From Spirodela intermedia (taxonomy: Eukaryota; Streptophyta; Magnoliopsida; Alismatales; Araceae): a DNA stretch of 64,000 nucleotides. Shown piece after piece: positions 31,325-43,300 of this stretch. Location of the stretch: the NCBI GenBank assembly GCA_902729315.2, contig LR746270.1, positions 2,264,501 to 2,328,500 of the forward strand, read 5' to 3'. Position 1 is the stretch's first letter, and every line of letters starts with the position of its first letter. Made by a program: the position numbers and the translations under genes. The notes beneath the pieces are model-generated. The model did not search any database, was not told the DNA's origin, and was given only the letters and a program-made list of their open reading frames with translations.

Positions 31325-33640
31325 CTGAAATTAGAACAAACAATCAAACAGAACGAGGGGGAAGGAAGGACCAAAAGTAGAAAAACAAGAGTCGAGGAAG
31401 AAGCATGCAGGGGAGGGAGGGGTTCATGAGCACCAATCATCCCCTTATCCTCTTTCTCTCAGTCCAAAATCTTCCCTTTTTTCTCTCTACCGAATCAACC
31501 CGGAGTAGCGAGCAGAGGAGAAACCTTCGGATCGGGCGGACGAGGCGCGGCAGGAAGCCCGGACTGCAGGGTTCCTCAGTTGGCACAACGGCGGCTGGTT
31601 CTCGAGGACCCCTCAGAGATGCTAAGAATGGCGACGGTGGCTCCCCACTGGCCGGTGTTGATAGTTCATCGACCACGGCAGATACGCATACCTACAGAGA
31701 AGGAAGCAGTTCATGGGCTTGTAACGCGGGCGAGGAACAAAACGTCCGGCCATACCTAATCCAGGTGTGTAAGTGGGCCAGAGCCCACCCAAGGCAGCCC
31801 AAGATTTTTCAAAACATTCAGTTGACTTCCGGTTCTCTCTCTCTCTCTCTCTCTGCTCTCTCGCTCGGTCCTTAGTCCAGCAAGCGCCACTCACCGTGCG
31901 TTTCCCCTCTCTCCATCCAGCTGCTGCCTCCTCTCCCTTCCTCTCTGGTGGTGGGCATCCTGCGAGGCGGAGGGTGTTTGTGTCATGGTGGCCAGCTCCT
32001 CGAAGTGGGGAGCTGAATGTACGCAGAGATCCATTCATACTCCTTGACACTACCATCCTGTGGTCTTTCAGAATATAATGCTGTGGAGGCTTCATAGAAG
32101 AGACCGGCGACCAACCTCCTAGTTTGTCCGTGGCCCCACTGAGTTGCAATGCTGACGATCAGTAGCATGTCTAGATTCTCACTGTTAATTATCTACACTG
32201 GTGATTGAATTCCAAACATTGTGTGTCCAAGTTACATGGACTTGAGGATTTGAGATATCTTGAAAGATCAATTACTGCGTGAGCACTTGAGGATTTGATT
32301 GAATTTCTGCAAGGGGAAGGCTGCCCATGAAATTAAGAGTCTAGAAGAAAATGAATTTCAGAGATCAATTCCTATAGAAAACATAGGCACGTGACAACTT
32401 ATTGAAAGATTATTCAATTAGGATTCAAATGATATCAATGATAGGCCAAGATTTCAAGCATTCAAATTGTTATGAATTATATATATTTTTTGTGTTTTCT
32501 TGAATATCTTACTGCTGAAAATGACCAGGTAGAGATATTTGTTAGTGGATTGATACTAGCGGTTTGAACAACCGATAGTTAGCACGATTAAGTGTATAAA
32601 AGAATCTCTTCCACCCAGATTAGGATTTGAACAAGATTTTTAGGTTTCCTCACCAATGAAACATCTATGAGTCTTCTTAGAGTGAGGTTATCAATTTTTA
32701 ATGTTGAACATAACTATAACAGAAGTAAATAACCCTATGTCTGCATCTTCAACAGCCCTACTTCACATTAAAAACTTTCCAACCTACTATGTATTTATTC
32801 TAAGCAAAGTGAGAGTGTGTGCTTTCAAGGAAAAACCATTGAAACTCGTCCTAGTTCCAAGTTAGCAAAAGATCTTAAGACTCATCAGAGAGCGACTGAG
32901 ATCTTTGCCTCTTAGCTTCATCCAAGTAATTGACACCACAAGTTCAACAAAGCCTGGTAAAATTTTGATCTCCTGTAAACTTGACTCAGTCTGTAATTAG
33001 TAGGGTTAGAAGATAGCATAAGTCTCCAATTCTCAACACTTTAGCTCGTTAAGCCTTAGAAGAGTGCTTGTAACGTAAAGATACGCAAACTCATGTCTTG
33101 ATGTTTAGTGTGGGGTGATAATACCATGAAATTTACTCTGTAAAGGAGATTGGTGATCTCGTGAAGTTCAACTATAATTCTATGAGAGAGAATACTGGAA
33201 ATTTAAGTTAGGAACCCTCGGAAAGTAGACATAGGCAAAGGAAATGCCAAACAACTATAGATACTTGTGTTCCGGACATTTGGGATCATAATGTGTTGAC
33301 CTATTAGAAAATTATGCCAGCCTACAGAATCTTATAACAACCCACTATGTTGACCAACAAGATTTTTCGTTGACCTAAGTTAAAATTATGTTGACGCAGT
33401 TAAATTGAAAAGCATAGAAATAACTTTAAAATATCTACCAAATATTAAATCATATCAGAAAATTAATTCACCCCTTCATATACCTACTAACTTATTATGA
33501 CCCAACAATATCGTCACGCACATCCCTACTCACGATGCTCCTCCATTCATGTCATGTCATGATGATGTGCCCTGCTGCACGGCCTCATGCTAGCGGCGAG
33601 GTTCTGCCCACGCAACCTTGTTATTCTAAGTGTAGGATGC
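31325..33640. other. HDH upstream region and intergenic spacer
   Basis: 31325-32170 is GC-richer and probably holds the HDH 5' leader exon(s), leader intron and promoter. It includes a CT microsatellite near 31834-31856. Two minus-strand frames there (31437-31676 and 31622-32149) match nothing I recognise. 32170-33530 is AT-rich without recognisable genes. At 33465-33476 it contains aattcacccctt, an LTR-end-like sequence. Confidence 0.45.
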
Positions 33641-35020
33641 CAGAATTGGTGACTGGGGAGACGGGAAGCGCCACAATGCTGGTAGAAGCAGAGCTCTGCA
33701 CAAGGTTCTGCCCACTGAAACAACAGCCATATATATCCTTGAGCGAGCTGAGCAAATTGACCAGCAATTTACGCGACGAGGAGGTACCCGGGGACGGCTC
33801 CTACGACCTGGTCATCCGTGTGACGCTCACCGGGCTGGATCTTAGCGTTTCCCCGAGTCTGCTTAAGTGATCTCCCTCCTGAACGCTCGATTCCAGTAAT
33901 TGCATGCGTACATGTAACTCTCTCTCTCTCTCTCTCTCTTTCTCACAGGGAATGTGTGCAAGGATTAAGGTCTCCTGGACATCATGGGTTCATGTCGGTG
34001 GATGCAGCAGATGCCGAAGGTGTCAAGACTGAAAAACGAGAACTTCGTGGAGCTGCTGGGCTACAACTTGGGGGAGAACAATCGCATCTTGCTCTACCAG
34101 TTGGGGGGAGGCAAGGGATCTCTACGCGATCTCTTGCACGGTGCGAGGAGCTGATGAAATGTGCGCGAATGGACGTCAAGCGTGTGCGAGTTTCACCTAC
34201 TTGAGGGTTTCGGAGAGAGGTGAAGGGAGCTGAGCCTGGCCCCGCTGAGTTGGAGCCAGCGATCGAAGATCGTCAACGGCGAGGGGATGGAATTCCTCCA
34301 CGAGAGAGTTCAGCCGCCCCTCGTTCACAGGGATATGAGGTCCAGCAACGTCCTCCTCTTCGACGACTTTGGTGCCAAGATTTGCCAATTTCAGTTTGAC
34401 CAGCCAGTCCCCCGACACCGCGGCGCCTCTTCACTCGACCCGGGTCTTCGGAATCTTCGGCTACCACGCCTCCAGTGAGGTTCCTAGCCCCCTCTCGGTC
34501 GACCGGGATTCTACGGCGGCGTCCGCAGTGGACTAACGTCTACGTGGTATCCACAGGTAAGCCATCCCCGGCAATCGACTCAGAAGATCGATGTGCACAC
34601 CTTCAGCGTGGTTTTCCTCGAGCTCCGAACTGGGCGGAAGCCCCTGGACCACACCATGCCCAAAGGCCTTCAGAGTCCCGTCGCTTTCCTGTGGTGCTAT
34701 CCACGGACTGTTCAACCGCACGATGATCCCTAAAATCGTGCATAATCTGTGCGTAGGCGACGCCTAGGTTAAATGAGTTCTAAGTGCAGCAGTGCGTCGA
34801 CCCAAAGCTGAAGGGTACCCATCAAAGGACGTGGCCAAGGTTCTCCCGTTTTCCCCGGCTACCGGCCGATTTTCTCTCGCTGTTTCGAGCCGTTCTCCAC
34901 AGTTGACTGCTGCTCTGGATGCCTTTAGATGGCTGCCGTGGCAGTGTTATGTGGGCAGCATGAAGCTGACTTCCAACCACACATGACAGTCGTCGTCAAG
35001 CCTTCCCATCCTCTTCCGAA
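33640..35020 (+). pseudogene. PTI1-like protein kinase pseudogene
   Basis: The pieces follow the order of plant PTI1-like receptor-like cytoplasmic kinases, but in shifting frames. They are LSELSKLTSNLRDEEVPGDG (degenerate glycine loop, ~33740-33800), VSRLKNENFVELLGYN (~34015-34075), LLYQLGGGKGSLRDLLHG, MEFLHERVQPPLVHRDMRSS (~34287-34345, catalytic loop), STRVFGIFGYHA, then QKIDVHTFSVVFLELRTGRK (~34590-34650) and CGQHEADFQPHMTVVVK (~34950-35000). The metal-binding DFG region reads AKICQF, so the key Asp is lost. At least two frameshifts split the catalytic region. Intron-like gaps between blocks show that this is a duplicated, not a processed, copy. It is probably non-functional. Confidence 0.85.
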
Positions 35021-35645
35021 CTCGCGTGTAGAGCAAGGCAACCACATCTGATCTTCACATCTATGTCTAGATATATGTGGCCGTGCCTGCATGTCATTCT
35101 GATTATATCTACATGTTCTCGTTACCGGATGCGTTTTTGTGGAGAACTGACGGATTGAATTCTTCCTCGCGGCCTTATTTCGCAGGGAAGCTTTCTCAAG
35201 TCATCTTACACGTATTTGCTGTCCGCCAATTCCGTTCGCATAAGATAAAACCATAAAATTCACGCCAAAATGACGTACGAGAGCCTCTGCTTTACTCAAT
35301 AGATCACTTCTTAGCAGAAGAAAAAGGAAGACTGATAATCAGTTACGGGAAAGAACATCTGCATGGCGCGAATCCTGCGATATCGACTTGAGCGATGAAC
35401 TAGGAAGAGAATAGGACATGCTAAAGAGATTTGAGAGAAAAAAGGAAAACGAAACTCTCGCGCCAGTCCCCGTCTACTTGTGTTCTTTCCCTGATTCCCG
35501 GCTCAAGTTGGAACTCCACTGGACGAGAGTCTCAAGAACGTGGGGTAGTCTTGAGAGAACCGAAACGGCCCTCTCCTTTTCTCACAATTTTAGGCGGCCT
35601 TTATCTCTTTGGGCCCCGTTTTCCGCCTTTCCGTTTTCGTGTCTA

Positions 35646-35683
<38 letters not shown>

Positions 35684-36030
35684 TACATGTATATATGATG
35701 GAGTGAGCCGTTGGGACCAGTGGTACGTGTTTTCATTGCAACTGGCGCTCCGGAACCGTCGTCAACGCCACCGGGGATTGCCCGGTCTCTTTGTATATGT
35801 ACATCTCCCTGGGAACGAGAAGGAGCCGGTGATCTGCGACGGCATGGTCTCAACAGCGAGAACGATTTAGAAGAAGAGAAGGCTGCGCGGGCGACGCTCC
35901 GACAGGACGGCGGTGTACTCTCTTTTCAAACGCTTGCTTTCCTCTCATCTGCTTCTCCTCTTCCGTCGACAGTCGCCTCCGCGGAAAGATCCCCGCAACC
36001 GCCGTTTTCGATACTCCAGCCTCCGTCGCC
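35021..36030. other. Spacer and likely promoter/leader of the next gene
   Basis: A CT microsatellite lies at about 35651-35680, followed by GC-rich sequence up to the ATG at 36031. Several overlapping frames here are low complexity and not recognised. Confidence 0.5.
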
Positions 36031-36540
36031 ATGGGAAAGACTTTCCCTTCCTCTGGGCCATTTCAGGCGTCGTCCAGCACAGCCCCAGGGGACGGGGAGA
36101 CGAAGGGTCCTCCGTTGCCATTCAATGCGCGCCGGCGCACGGTACTGCTCAGCGGGACCGCCCCGCCAGGGGGCACGCGGTGCGCCGAGATGGCGGGCAA
36201 GACAGCCGCAGACTGCGCGGCGGTCTGCTGCTGCTGTCCGTGCGGGCTGCTGGGTCTGATGGTGCTGGTTATGGTGAAGCTTCCGGCAGGACTGTGTCGG
36301 CGGTCCTTCCTCCAGCGCCAGCAGATGAAGAAGAAGAGGAAGATGAAAACGAGCATGTACCGCGGCGGCTCTTCGGGGGGAGGCCTTCTTGGGGGCGAGG
36401 GCGAGATGGCTGCCGCAGGGGCCGGGGAACAGCCTGGAGAGAACTCGCCGTCGGCGGAGGTGTCCAAGATGGAGAAGGAGATGAGGGCCCAGTTCACGGC
36501 TGGAGGCTTTTGGCGGAGCCCCTCCCAAAGAGCGACATAG
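36031..36540 (+). CDS. Uncharacterised plant protein with Cys-rich membrane segment and C-terminal FWRSPSQR
   Basis: This is an intronless frame of 169 codons. It has a variable S/P/G-rich N terminus. A strongly conserved-looking segment (GKTAADCAAVCCCCPCGLLG, then LMVLVMVKLPAGLCRRS, about residues 57-92) combines a run of six cysteines with a hydrophobic, possibly membrane-spanning stretch. A basic run (KKKRKMK) follows, then a G/A-rich linker. The end is a short helix (SKMEKEMRAQF) leading to GGFWRSPSQR. I recognise this architecture as a small plant-only family of unknown function, in which the AVCCCCPCG segment and the FWRSPSQR end are the constant parts. The Cys cluster could be palmitoylated or bind metal; that is speculation. 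A GA tract follows the stop within about 110 bp. Confidence 0.72.
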   Translation: MGKTFPSSGPFQASSSTAPGDGETKGPPLPFNARRRTVLLSGTAPPGGTRCAEMAGKTAADCAAVCCCCPCGLLGLMVLVMVKLPAGLCRRSFLQRQQMKKKRKMKTSMYRGGSSGGGLLGGEGEMAAAGAGEQPGENSPSAEVSKMEKEMRAQFTAGGFWRSPSQRAT

Positions 36541-37344
36541 CGGAGGGGCTGCGATTCCGTCTGCAACGTCACCGTCGGTGGAGCGACCTTTCGGTTTCCT
36601 CCTCTCCCATTTGTCTCTGCGGCCTCTTTCCCTCAGCGAGAGCGAGAGAGAGAGAGAGATAACTGTGTAAATGAGGTTTGGTGGATGCTGCTTGTCGTCC
36701 CCCCCGAACCCCTCTCTCTTTTCCAAGGCCTCTCTCACTTTGAAACACTGACCTCCAAGTGGGCAAGTGCGTATGCGCTTGTGTTCCGGGATGCCCATCC
36801 AATTTCTGAAGGTTCCAACTCGCTCACCCCACACCAACATATGCACAACACAACCTCAGAATCGGAATATCTGGGCGGAATATTGACTTAGGCTCATTTG
36901 ATTCGGCGATAATTCAGAAGCCACGCTATCATGAATCGGACGAGCCTACTAAGAGTTACATCAAAACTAGTATTTATATGCTGCATATTATTTATTCGCG
37001 TCTTACCAATTACATGATACATTCAATTTTACCAAAACCTTATTATTTCCCCTCATATGTTAGAAATTAATTATTTTTAAGCAATGATGAATAGTGGGTT
37101 GCAATTGGATAACAATTGTAAATTAAATTATGCATCATCCTATTGTCGTTTTAATTGACCTCTATTTCATTTTTTAGTGAAAAAAATTTGGGTCAATGCC
37201 TAATGCAGTTTTCACGTTTGGGTGCTTTAAGTACTTGACATGGTTAGTTAGCATATATAGTCAACAATATGTAATATCATCTTCATGGATTTCAATTGAT
37301 TTTGATTCTATCAAATTTGACTAAAATTCCTTAGTTTCATATTA
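36541..37344. other. Spacer between the Cys-rich gene and the helicase relic
   Basis: 36541-36890 is GC-moderate with a GA run near 36640-36660 and probably contains the 3' UTR. From about 36900 it is AT-rich with no homology. The helicase homology starts abruptly near 37345, with no sign of the missing N-terminal coding sequence in this spacer. Confidence 0.55.
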
Positions 37345-39322
37345 AGCAAAACTCTGAATGAAGAGCAGCTGCAGTCTGTGGAAAAGATCCTTGATTGCCA
37401 AGGAGCTCCTCCCTACGTCATATATGGCCCACCAGGCATGGGGAAGACAATGACTCTGGTGGAAGCAGTCTTACAGATCTGTCGGAGACAACCAGATGCC
37501 CGGATTCTTGTGTGTGCGCCTTCGAACAGTGCAGCCGACAACGTTAGAAAAACTCAGGGCGAGGGTGCAACAGAGGTTGAAGGAGGCAAAATATTCCGGT
37601 TCAATACCAAGAGCCGCAGTACGATGATCTGAAGCCCGATCACATCCAGTTTTCTTTCCATCTTGGTGGGGTCTTCCAATGCCCTCCTCTGGAGCTCTTA
37701 CTATGCTAAACAATCATCATATCCACCTACATGAATTCGTATCAGCTTTATGCACAGGGCGTTCGGAGGGGCCGCTTCACCCATATATTCTTGGACGAGG
37801 CTGGCCAGGCCTCGGAGCTAAAGACGATGGTGCCGCTATCAGGCTTCTGCACTCAAAAAACTGTTGTCGTTTTAGCAGGTGATCCCATGCAGTTGGGTCC
37901 GGTTGTTTGTTCGTCGGAGGCTGATAGTAACGGACTAGGCAGATCATATCTGCAGAGGCTGTTTGACTTCGAGATTTATGAAAGCAAGGATCCTAACTAT
38001 ATGACAAAGTTGGCGAGGAATTACCTGTCACACCCGGCCACTCTGGATCTCCCATTGAGACTTTTCTACAAGGGAGAATTGATTGCTTGTAAGAATGAAA
38101 ATGCCCCGATGTATGTGCTTCTGGATATCCCCAATAAGCAGTTTCCTGTTCTTTTCGTGGGTGTTCAAGGGCACGAGGAGAGGGAAGGGAGTAATCCATC
38201 ATGGTTTAACAGTACTGAGGTCAGCAAGGTGGTAGAGATTGTCAGAAAGGTGATGGCGGCCGTTTACCTGAAGGAATCTGACATAGGAACTATTGCACCG
38301 TACGGTCAACAAGTGAGCACACTAAGAAACCCATTGAATCTGTAGATATGCCCGATGTGAAGATTGGGAGTGTTGAGGAATTCCAGGGGCAGAAAAACGA
38401 AGTCATAATTCTATCAACCGTCAAGTCAACTGTGAAGCATAATGAGTTAGATCGGGTGCGCAACCTTGGATTTCGTAGCAATCCTCGGAGGTTTAATGTC
38501 GCCATTAATCGTGCTAGATCCTTGCTTGTCATCGTCGGAAATCCGCATGCTATAACCAAAGTATATGAATATACCTTCATTGTTGTTCTCTTTCTCGGAA
38601 TGCGAGGCTGAGTGTAATGCTACATGTCTTTTTTGATGAGATTCCCTGCTTTCTAGATGTACGGATATGAACTTATATAATTCGTCTTCGCCGTGCATCT
38701 GATTGGGGGGCATTTCTGTGCCTCACTTTCTCGTGTGATTCTCCTCTCATCATTTCGCATATTTCTTTCAACTGCGTTTCATTTAAGCATTCACGCTTTG
38801 CAGTCATCTGTTTTCCCTGGACCGAAGGACACAATCTTGCTATCTGTTTTAAAAAGAATTACTGATGGCACAATCGTTTTCTGGATGAAGATTCAGAGTA
38901 TGAACGAAAATCTAAATTTCAGCGATTTAAAATTTCAGAGTATGAACGAAAATTTAAACCAGTGATTGGAGCATTTTCTAGCCTTGATTACTATGTTTTG
39001 TTACCTCCGTGCTGCGCTAGTTTATAATCACGGGCTTCTCTTCTCCACTTTCCATCGATCTGATTCCCTCTTTACAATTTTTCTTTCCTCAGGATCTGTG
39101 TTGGAATCAACTTCTGAGGTACTGTGCTGATAACGGCTCCTATCAAGGTTGCCCCATCCCCGAGCCGGAAATTTCCAACCTTCCTCCTCAAGATTCTCAG
39201 TCAAAAGTGGCTGTGTGGGACGAACAGCTCCCTGGGGAAGACGGGAATGAACTCGTCTCCACAGAGTCTCAGTCTCTGCCAATTCTCAGTCTGGTTGAGA
39301 GTGTCCGCCAATTCTCAGTTTG
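37345..39322 (+). pseudogene. SDE3: 5'-truncated SDE3-type RNA helicase (MOV10 family) pseudogene
   Basis: Homology covers only the helicase half of SDE3, an UPF1-like superfamily 1 RNA helicase that works with RDR6 in RNA silencing. It starts at [13 protein letters not shown]. Visible motifs are Walker A ([11 protein letters not shown]), motif Ia ([10 protein letters not shown]), motif II (FLDEAGQAS), motif III (VVVLAGDPMQLGP), motif V (VGSVEEFQ-like GSVEEFQGQ) and motif VI ([12 protein letters not shown]). The final exon (39093-39322) is spliced after GNPHAITK (intron 38561-39092). The copy is broken: a frameshift after SNSAADN (~37540), an in-frame stop near 37707, and a frameshift at ~38310-38345. 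The N-terminal ~400 residues are absent. Long stretches remain well conserved, so the decay may be recent, or some breaks could be sequence errors. Confidence 0.85.
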
Positions 39323-40038
39323 AAGACCCATCTCCACCAACCCTAAGAAGCTCTCTCATGAGGCAAGACAGCAAAAGTGACATCCCTTGGTGCCACAAGG
39401 AAAAAGAAGAAGAAGAGTCTCAAGAGAGGAGCCCAATGGGAAGTCATCTGAGCTTGATGACTTGATGACTCTAAAGGTTTTGTTTATATGTTCTAAATCT
39501 TTATTTTCAGACAGCAACCTATTTTATTTCGAAGCATTAATCAATTTAAAATTCCAAAATAATTTTCTAGTTTGCATGGTCGTATATTGTCAAAACCAGG
39601 ACAACTCTTCATTTCTCTCTTCATTTCATCTCTCTCTCTCTCTCTCTCTCCTTCCTCTCACTATTTCCTGCCCCTTTGAATTCCCGTCTCCCTGCTTGGA
39701 GTCGGCAACACCTAGCTTCATGGGGCAGGCCGAAGCTGATGAGTAAAGTTTTCATCTTTCTTTCCTGACTATTCAAGGATGAAGACCAGAAGCGCGGATG
39801 CTCTAAGCGTCCTCCTCTGAAATAAGGTCGGAGTTGTATCTTCAGAATTGATTAGATCCAGGAGTATGCCGTCTGTGTGATCACAACGGAGCTTTTTAAA
39901 ATAATGACGCTCAATAATTCTAAAATAATGATTTTAAGGAATCATCCAAGGAACATAAAACCTCATAAAGGAGAGATCTTTGGGTTGCAAATGAGCTGGG
40001 TTTTCAGAGGTTAGGCCACAAAATTAGACCTGCCCATC

Positions 40039-40078
<40 letters not shown>

Positions 40079-40399
40079 TTTCTTTCTCTCTCAAGGAGCT
40101 CCACTCTCCCACAGCCAACCTGCACCGTCATTACTCTCCCCAAGTGTTGCATCAGACACTCTAACTATGCCTTCATGGATCCTCTTCATGTTGTTTTGAC
40201 GTGCGACTGGGGACCTATCCTTTCATGTCTCTCTCAAGAGATTGGACTTCCTCAACCACCGTCAGCGGGCCTGGATCAAGCTCCCTAGTGACCTGTGTTT
40301 CTTTCGTAGAAGTATCTAGCTTATCAATGGGTCCCACCGTGCCTTTGGTCAACGAGAGTAGAAGCATTTGGCTTCTTATCTAAAGATTGGGGCCGCTTA
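39323..40399. other. Spacer with CT microsatellites
   Basis: CT runs lie at about 39630-39651 and 40041-40075. No gene is recognised. The short plus-strand frame at 40201-40383 has no recognisable homology. The 5' LTR of the following copia element should lie here if it survives, but I could not match it. Confidence 0.5.
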
Positions 40400-43300
40400 G
40401 CACACTCCAATGAGTTTTATGCTGGGGTTTATCTCAGTAGACTTCATCTATGTATCACATCCTACATCTGAGGGGTTGTTCTCTCTAGAGATCATGTGCC
40501 TAATATCGCCTCCATCTTCTCGACAGCCCTTCGAGTCACCATTGGTATGCTTATCCACTCCTCTTCTTCTTCTTTAGGTGCCACCTCTACTCCTTCGGCT
40601 CTTACTTTTACTACTCCATGGACTTGAGATGATACACCTCCTTAATGTCTTAATAGTTGTCGTACTCTTCGCAGACGTGGGTGTAATACTTTTCCTCCAT
40701 GTCTCTATTGCGGAAGTAGAATCATCTAGCTACTAAGTGTTGGAAGTAGTTCAACAAGCTTGCTTCTGCATAGCCGATGATAACTTCTCTGACTCTGGCG
40801 GCTCCCGCTCTATCTCATATTTCAGCTCCTACCTTCTATGTGACCTTAATGTTTGCAAAGTATGACGGCCTTCGCCGCACCAATAGTATTAACGCTTCCA
40901 CCTCTACTAGTCTCGCCTCACTTTTGGCCTCCTTCACACTAGGTACAAACGCTCTCCTTGTTTCCTCTTCGACGTCATAGATTATTAATTTGAAGGCCTC
41001 CACTCATATGACCAATATCTCCACTATTCTTTCTTCTTATTAGACTATCTTGACCCATCCCCTTATCACCATTGTTGATGGCCGAACCTATCCAATCAAA
41101 GGTCATAGTGCCACATCAGCTTCTCCCTTCCTTAACCTCACCCAAATTTTTTATGTTCTTGATTATCCTACTAACCTTCTTTCCATCATTACTATTACAC
41201 GTGTCCTTTTTTGTACAATCATATTTTTTTCTTTTCACTATACTTTCTAGGATCTGTATACCTGACAGAGGATTAGTTTGGGTTGTGAAAACAGACAGGG
41301 ATGTCTACGAACTTATTTTTGACGAACCCTCATCTGGCCTTTGGGCCCTTTTTGTCGCATGTACGACTACTTCTTCTTTTTTATGACATCGCTATTTAGG
41401 TTATCCTTGTTTCTCTAAATTACAAAAAACTTTATTGTGACTTTCTCTTTCTAAATTTGTGTGTGAGTCTTGTTAGTTGAACAAACATCATCATGCTTCT
41501 TATCCTAGTCATGATGGCATCCCTTCTTTCTCTCCCTTTGATCTTATTCATTACGATGTTTGGGATCCATCTTGTACTTCATCTCGGGTCATTGTTATTA
41601 CATCATTTTTGTTGATGACTACACTCGTGTGAGTTGGGTCTACCTCATTTGTGTTCTCTCTGAGGTCGTGATTATCTACTTCATCACTGAAGTTATCACC
41701 TAATATACTACTACACCCAAGATTTTTCATACTGATAACACTCTTGAATTTGTCTAAGTATCTCTCTGTATTTTCTGCGATGATTGTGACATCCTCCACC
41801 AGACCACATGTCCTCGCACTTCGCAGTAGAATGGTGTTGCCGAGTGCAAACATCACCAGCTCCTTGACATCAGTCGTACACTTTTTTTTAGATGAATGTC
41901 CCTCACTATCTCTGGGCTGATGCCTTACTGACTGCCACTTACCTCCATAATCGGCTTCCATCTACTCCTCTTGGGCATTCCTCTCCATTGCTAAATTCCT
42001 GATTTTCTTCTTTTTTCTCTTCCTCCTCGAGTCTTTAGATGCACTATTTTTATTTAAGATTCATCTCCTTCTTTTTCTAAACTCGCCTTTGTGCCCTTAA
42101 AAGGGTTTTTGTCAATTACTCTTGCACGTAAAAGGGCTATTGGGTCTACTTCCTTGATACTCGTCATTATGTGACTTCGAACGACATCATTTTTCATGAG
42201 GAGTCTTCTTTCTTCTCCTCCATTTTGACTTCTTCTTTTTGGGTCGCTACGTCTCTTCCACCTAGATTTTCTCCCTTGGTGGTTCTTGCAAAGCCTCCCT
42301 CTTCTATTCTATCCTATCCACTATCTTTGGGGTCATTACTCACTCCCACCTCTCTTCGACCCATGTCTCCCATGACTCTCCTCCTGCTCCAGATGTAGTA
42401 TCCTCTTCTTCCTCTCTTATGATCCCCTTTGTGCCTTCGGTTGCTACTTCACCTAATAACCTTCATCTTCTTATTGCCCTCCGCAAAGGTACACGTGTCT
42501 GCACCCACCATCCCATCTCTCAGTTTGTCTCCTATGACCATCTTTCTCCCTCCTTCTGTGCCTTTGCCCTCTCCATGGCCTCCTAGTCACTTCCACGATT
42601 ATATGTTAAGGCTGCATAAGTACCTGCGTGGAAGGCGGCCATAGATTCCGAGGTAGCTGCGTTGGTCACTTAGGGGACTTGAGATTTGATTCTACGCTCG
42701 ACTAATGCTAACATTGTAATTTGCAAGTTAATGTTTACCATCAAGTATCACCTAGATGGCTTCATTACTCGTCATAAAGCTCGTTTGGTTGCTCGGGGCT
42801 TCATGCAGGCATATAGGATCGACTACACTGAGACGTTCTCTCTTGTTGTCTACTTCAACTCTATTCACGTGTTCCTTTTTCTTGTCGTCAATCAAACATG
42901 GTCTCTCTATCAGTTAAATATTTCTAATACATTTCTCTATGGTGATCTCATAGAGTATGTCTTTATGGAGTAATCTCTTGAGTATGTTATTCAGGTAGAG
43001 TTATCAAAAGTGTGTCTCTTGCGACGTGTTATTTATGGGCTCAAGTAGAGTTCATGTACTTGGTTCATCAAGTTTAGTGATTTACTCACCATCTTTGACT
43101 TCACTTCCTATATTGCAGATCCCATCGTCCTCATGAAAAAGACTAGCATCTCTACTACTAAAGCTTATTTTACAACAGAACTTCAACATTCGTGACTTAG
43201 GAACTTCACGGTATTTTCTTGGGATTGAGTTTGCATATTAGAACAGGAAACTCGTCCTCTCTCAGTAGAAGTATGTCCTCGACATGCTTCAAGAGATAGG

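Noticed and set aside
31622-32149. Minus-strand frame of 175 codons upstream of HDH, plus an overlapping frame at 31983-32168
   Set aside because: No recognisable homology, runs through a GA/CT microsatellite, and lies where an HDH leader would be; kept as non-coding but not excluded.
35926-36846. 306-residue minus-strand frame opposite the Cys-rich gene
   Set aside because: Includes translated GA repeats and has no family match; the plus-strand 169-codon gene has the recognisable motifs.
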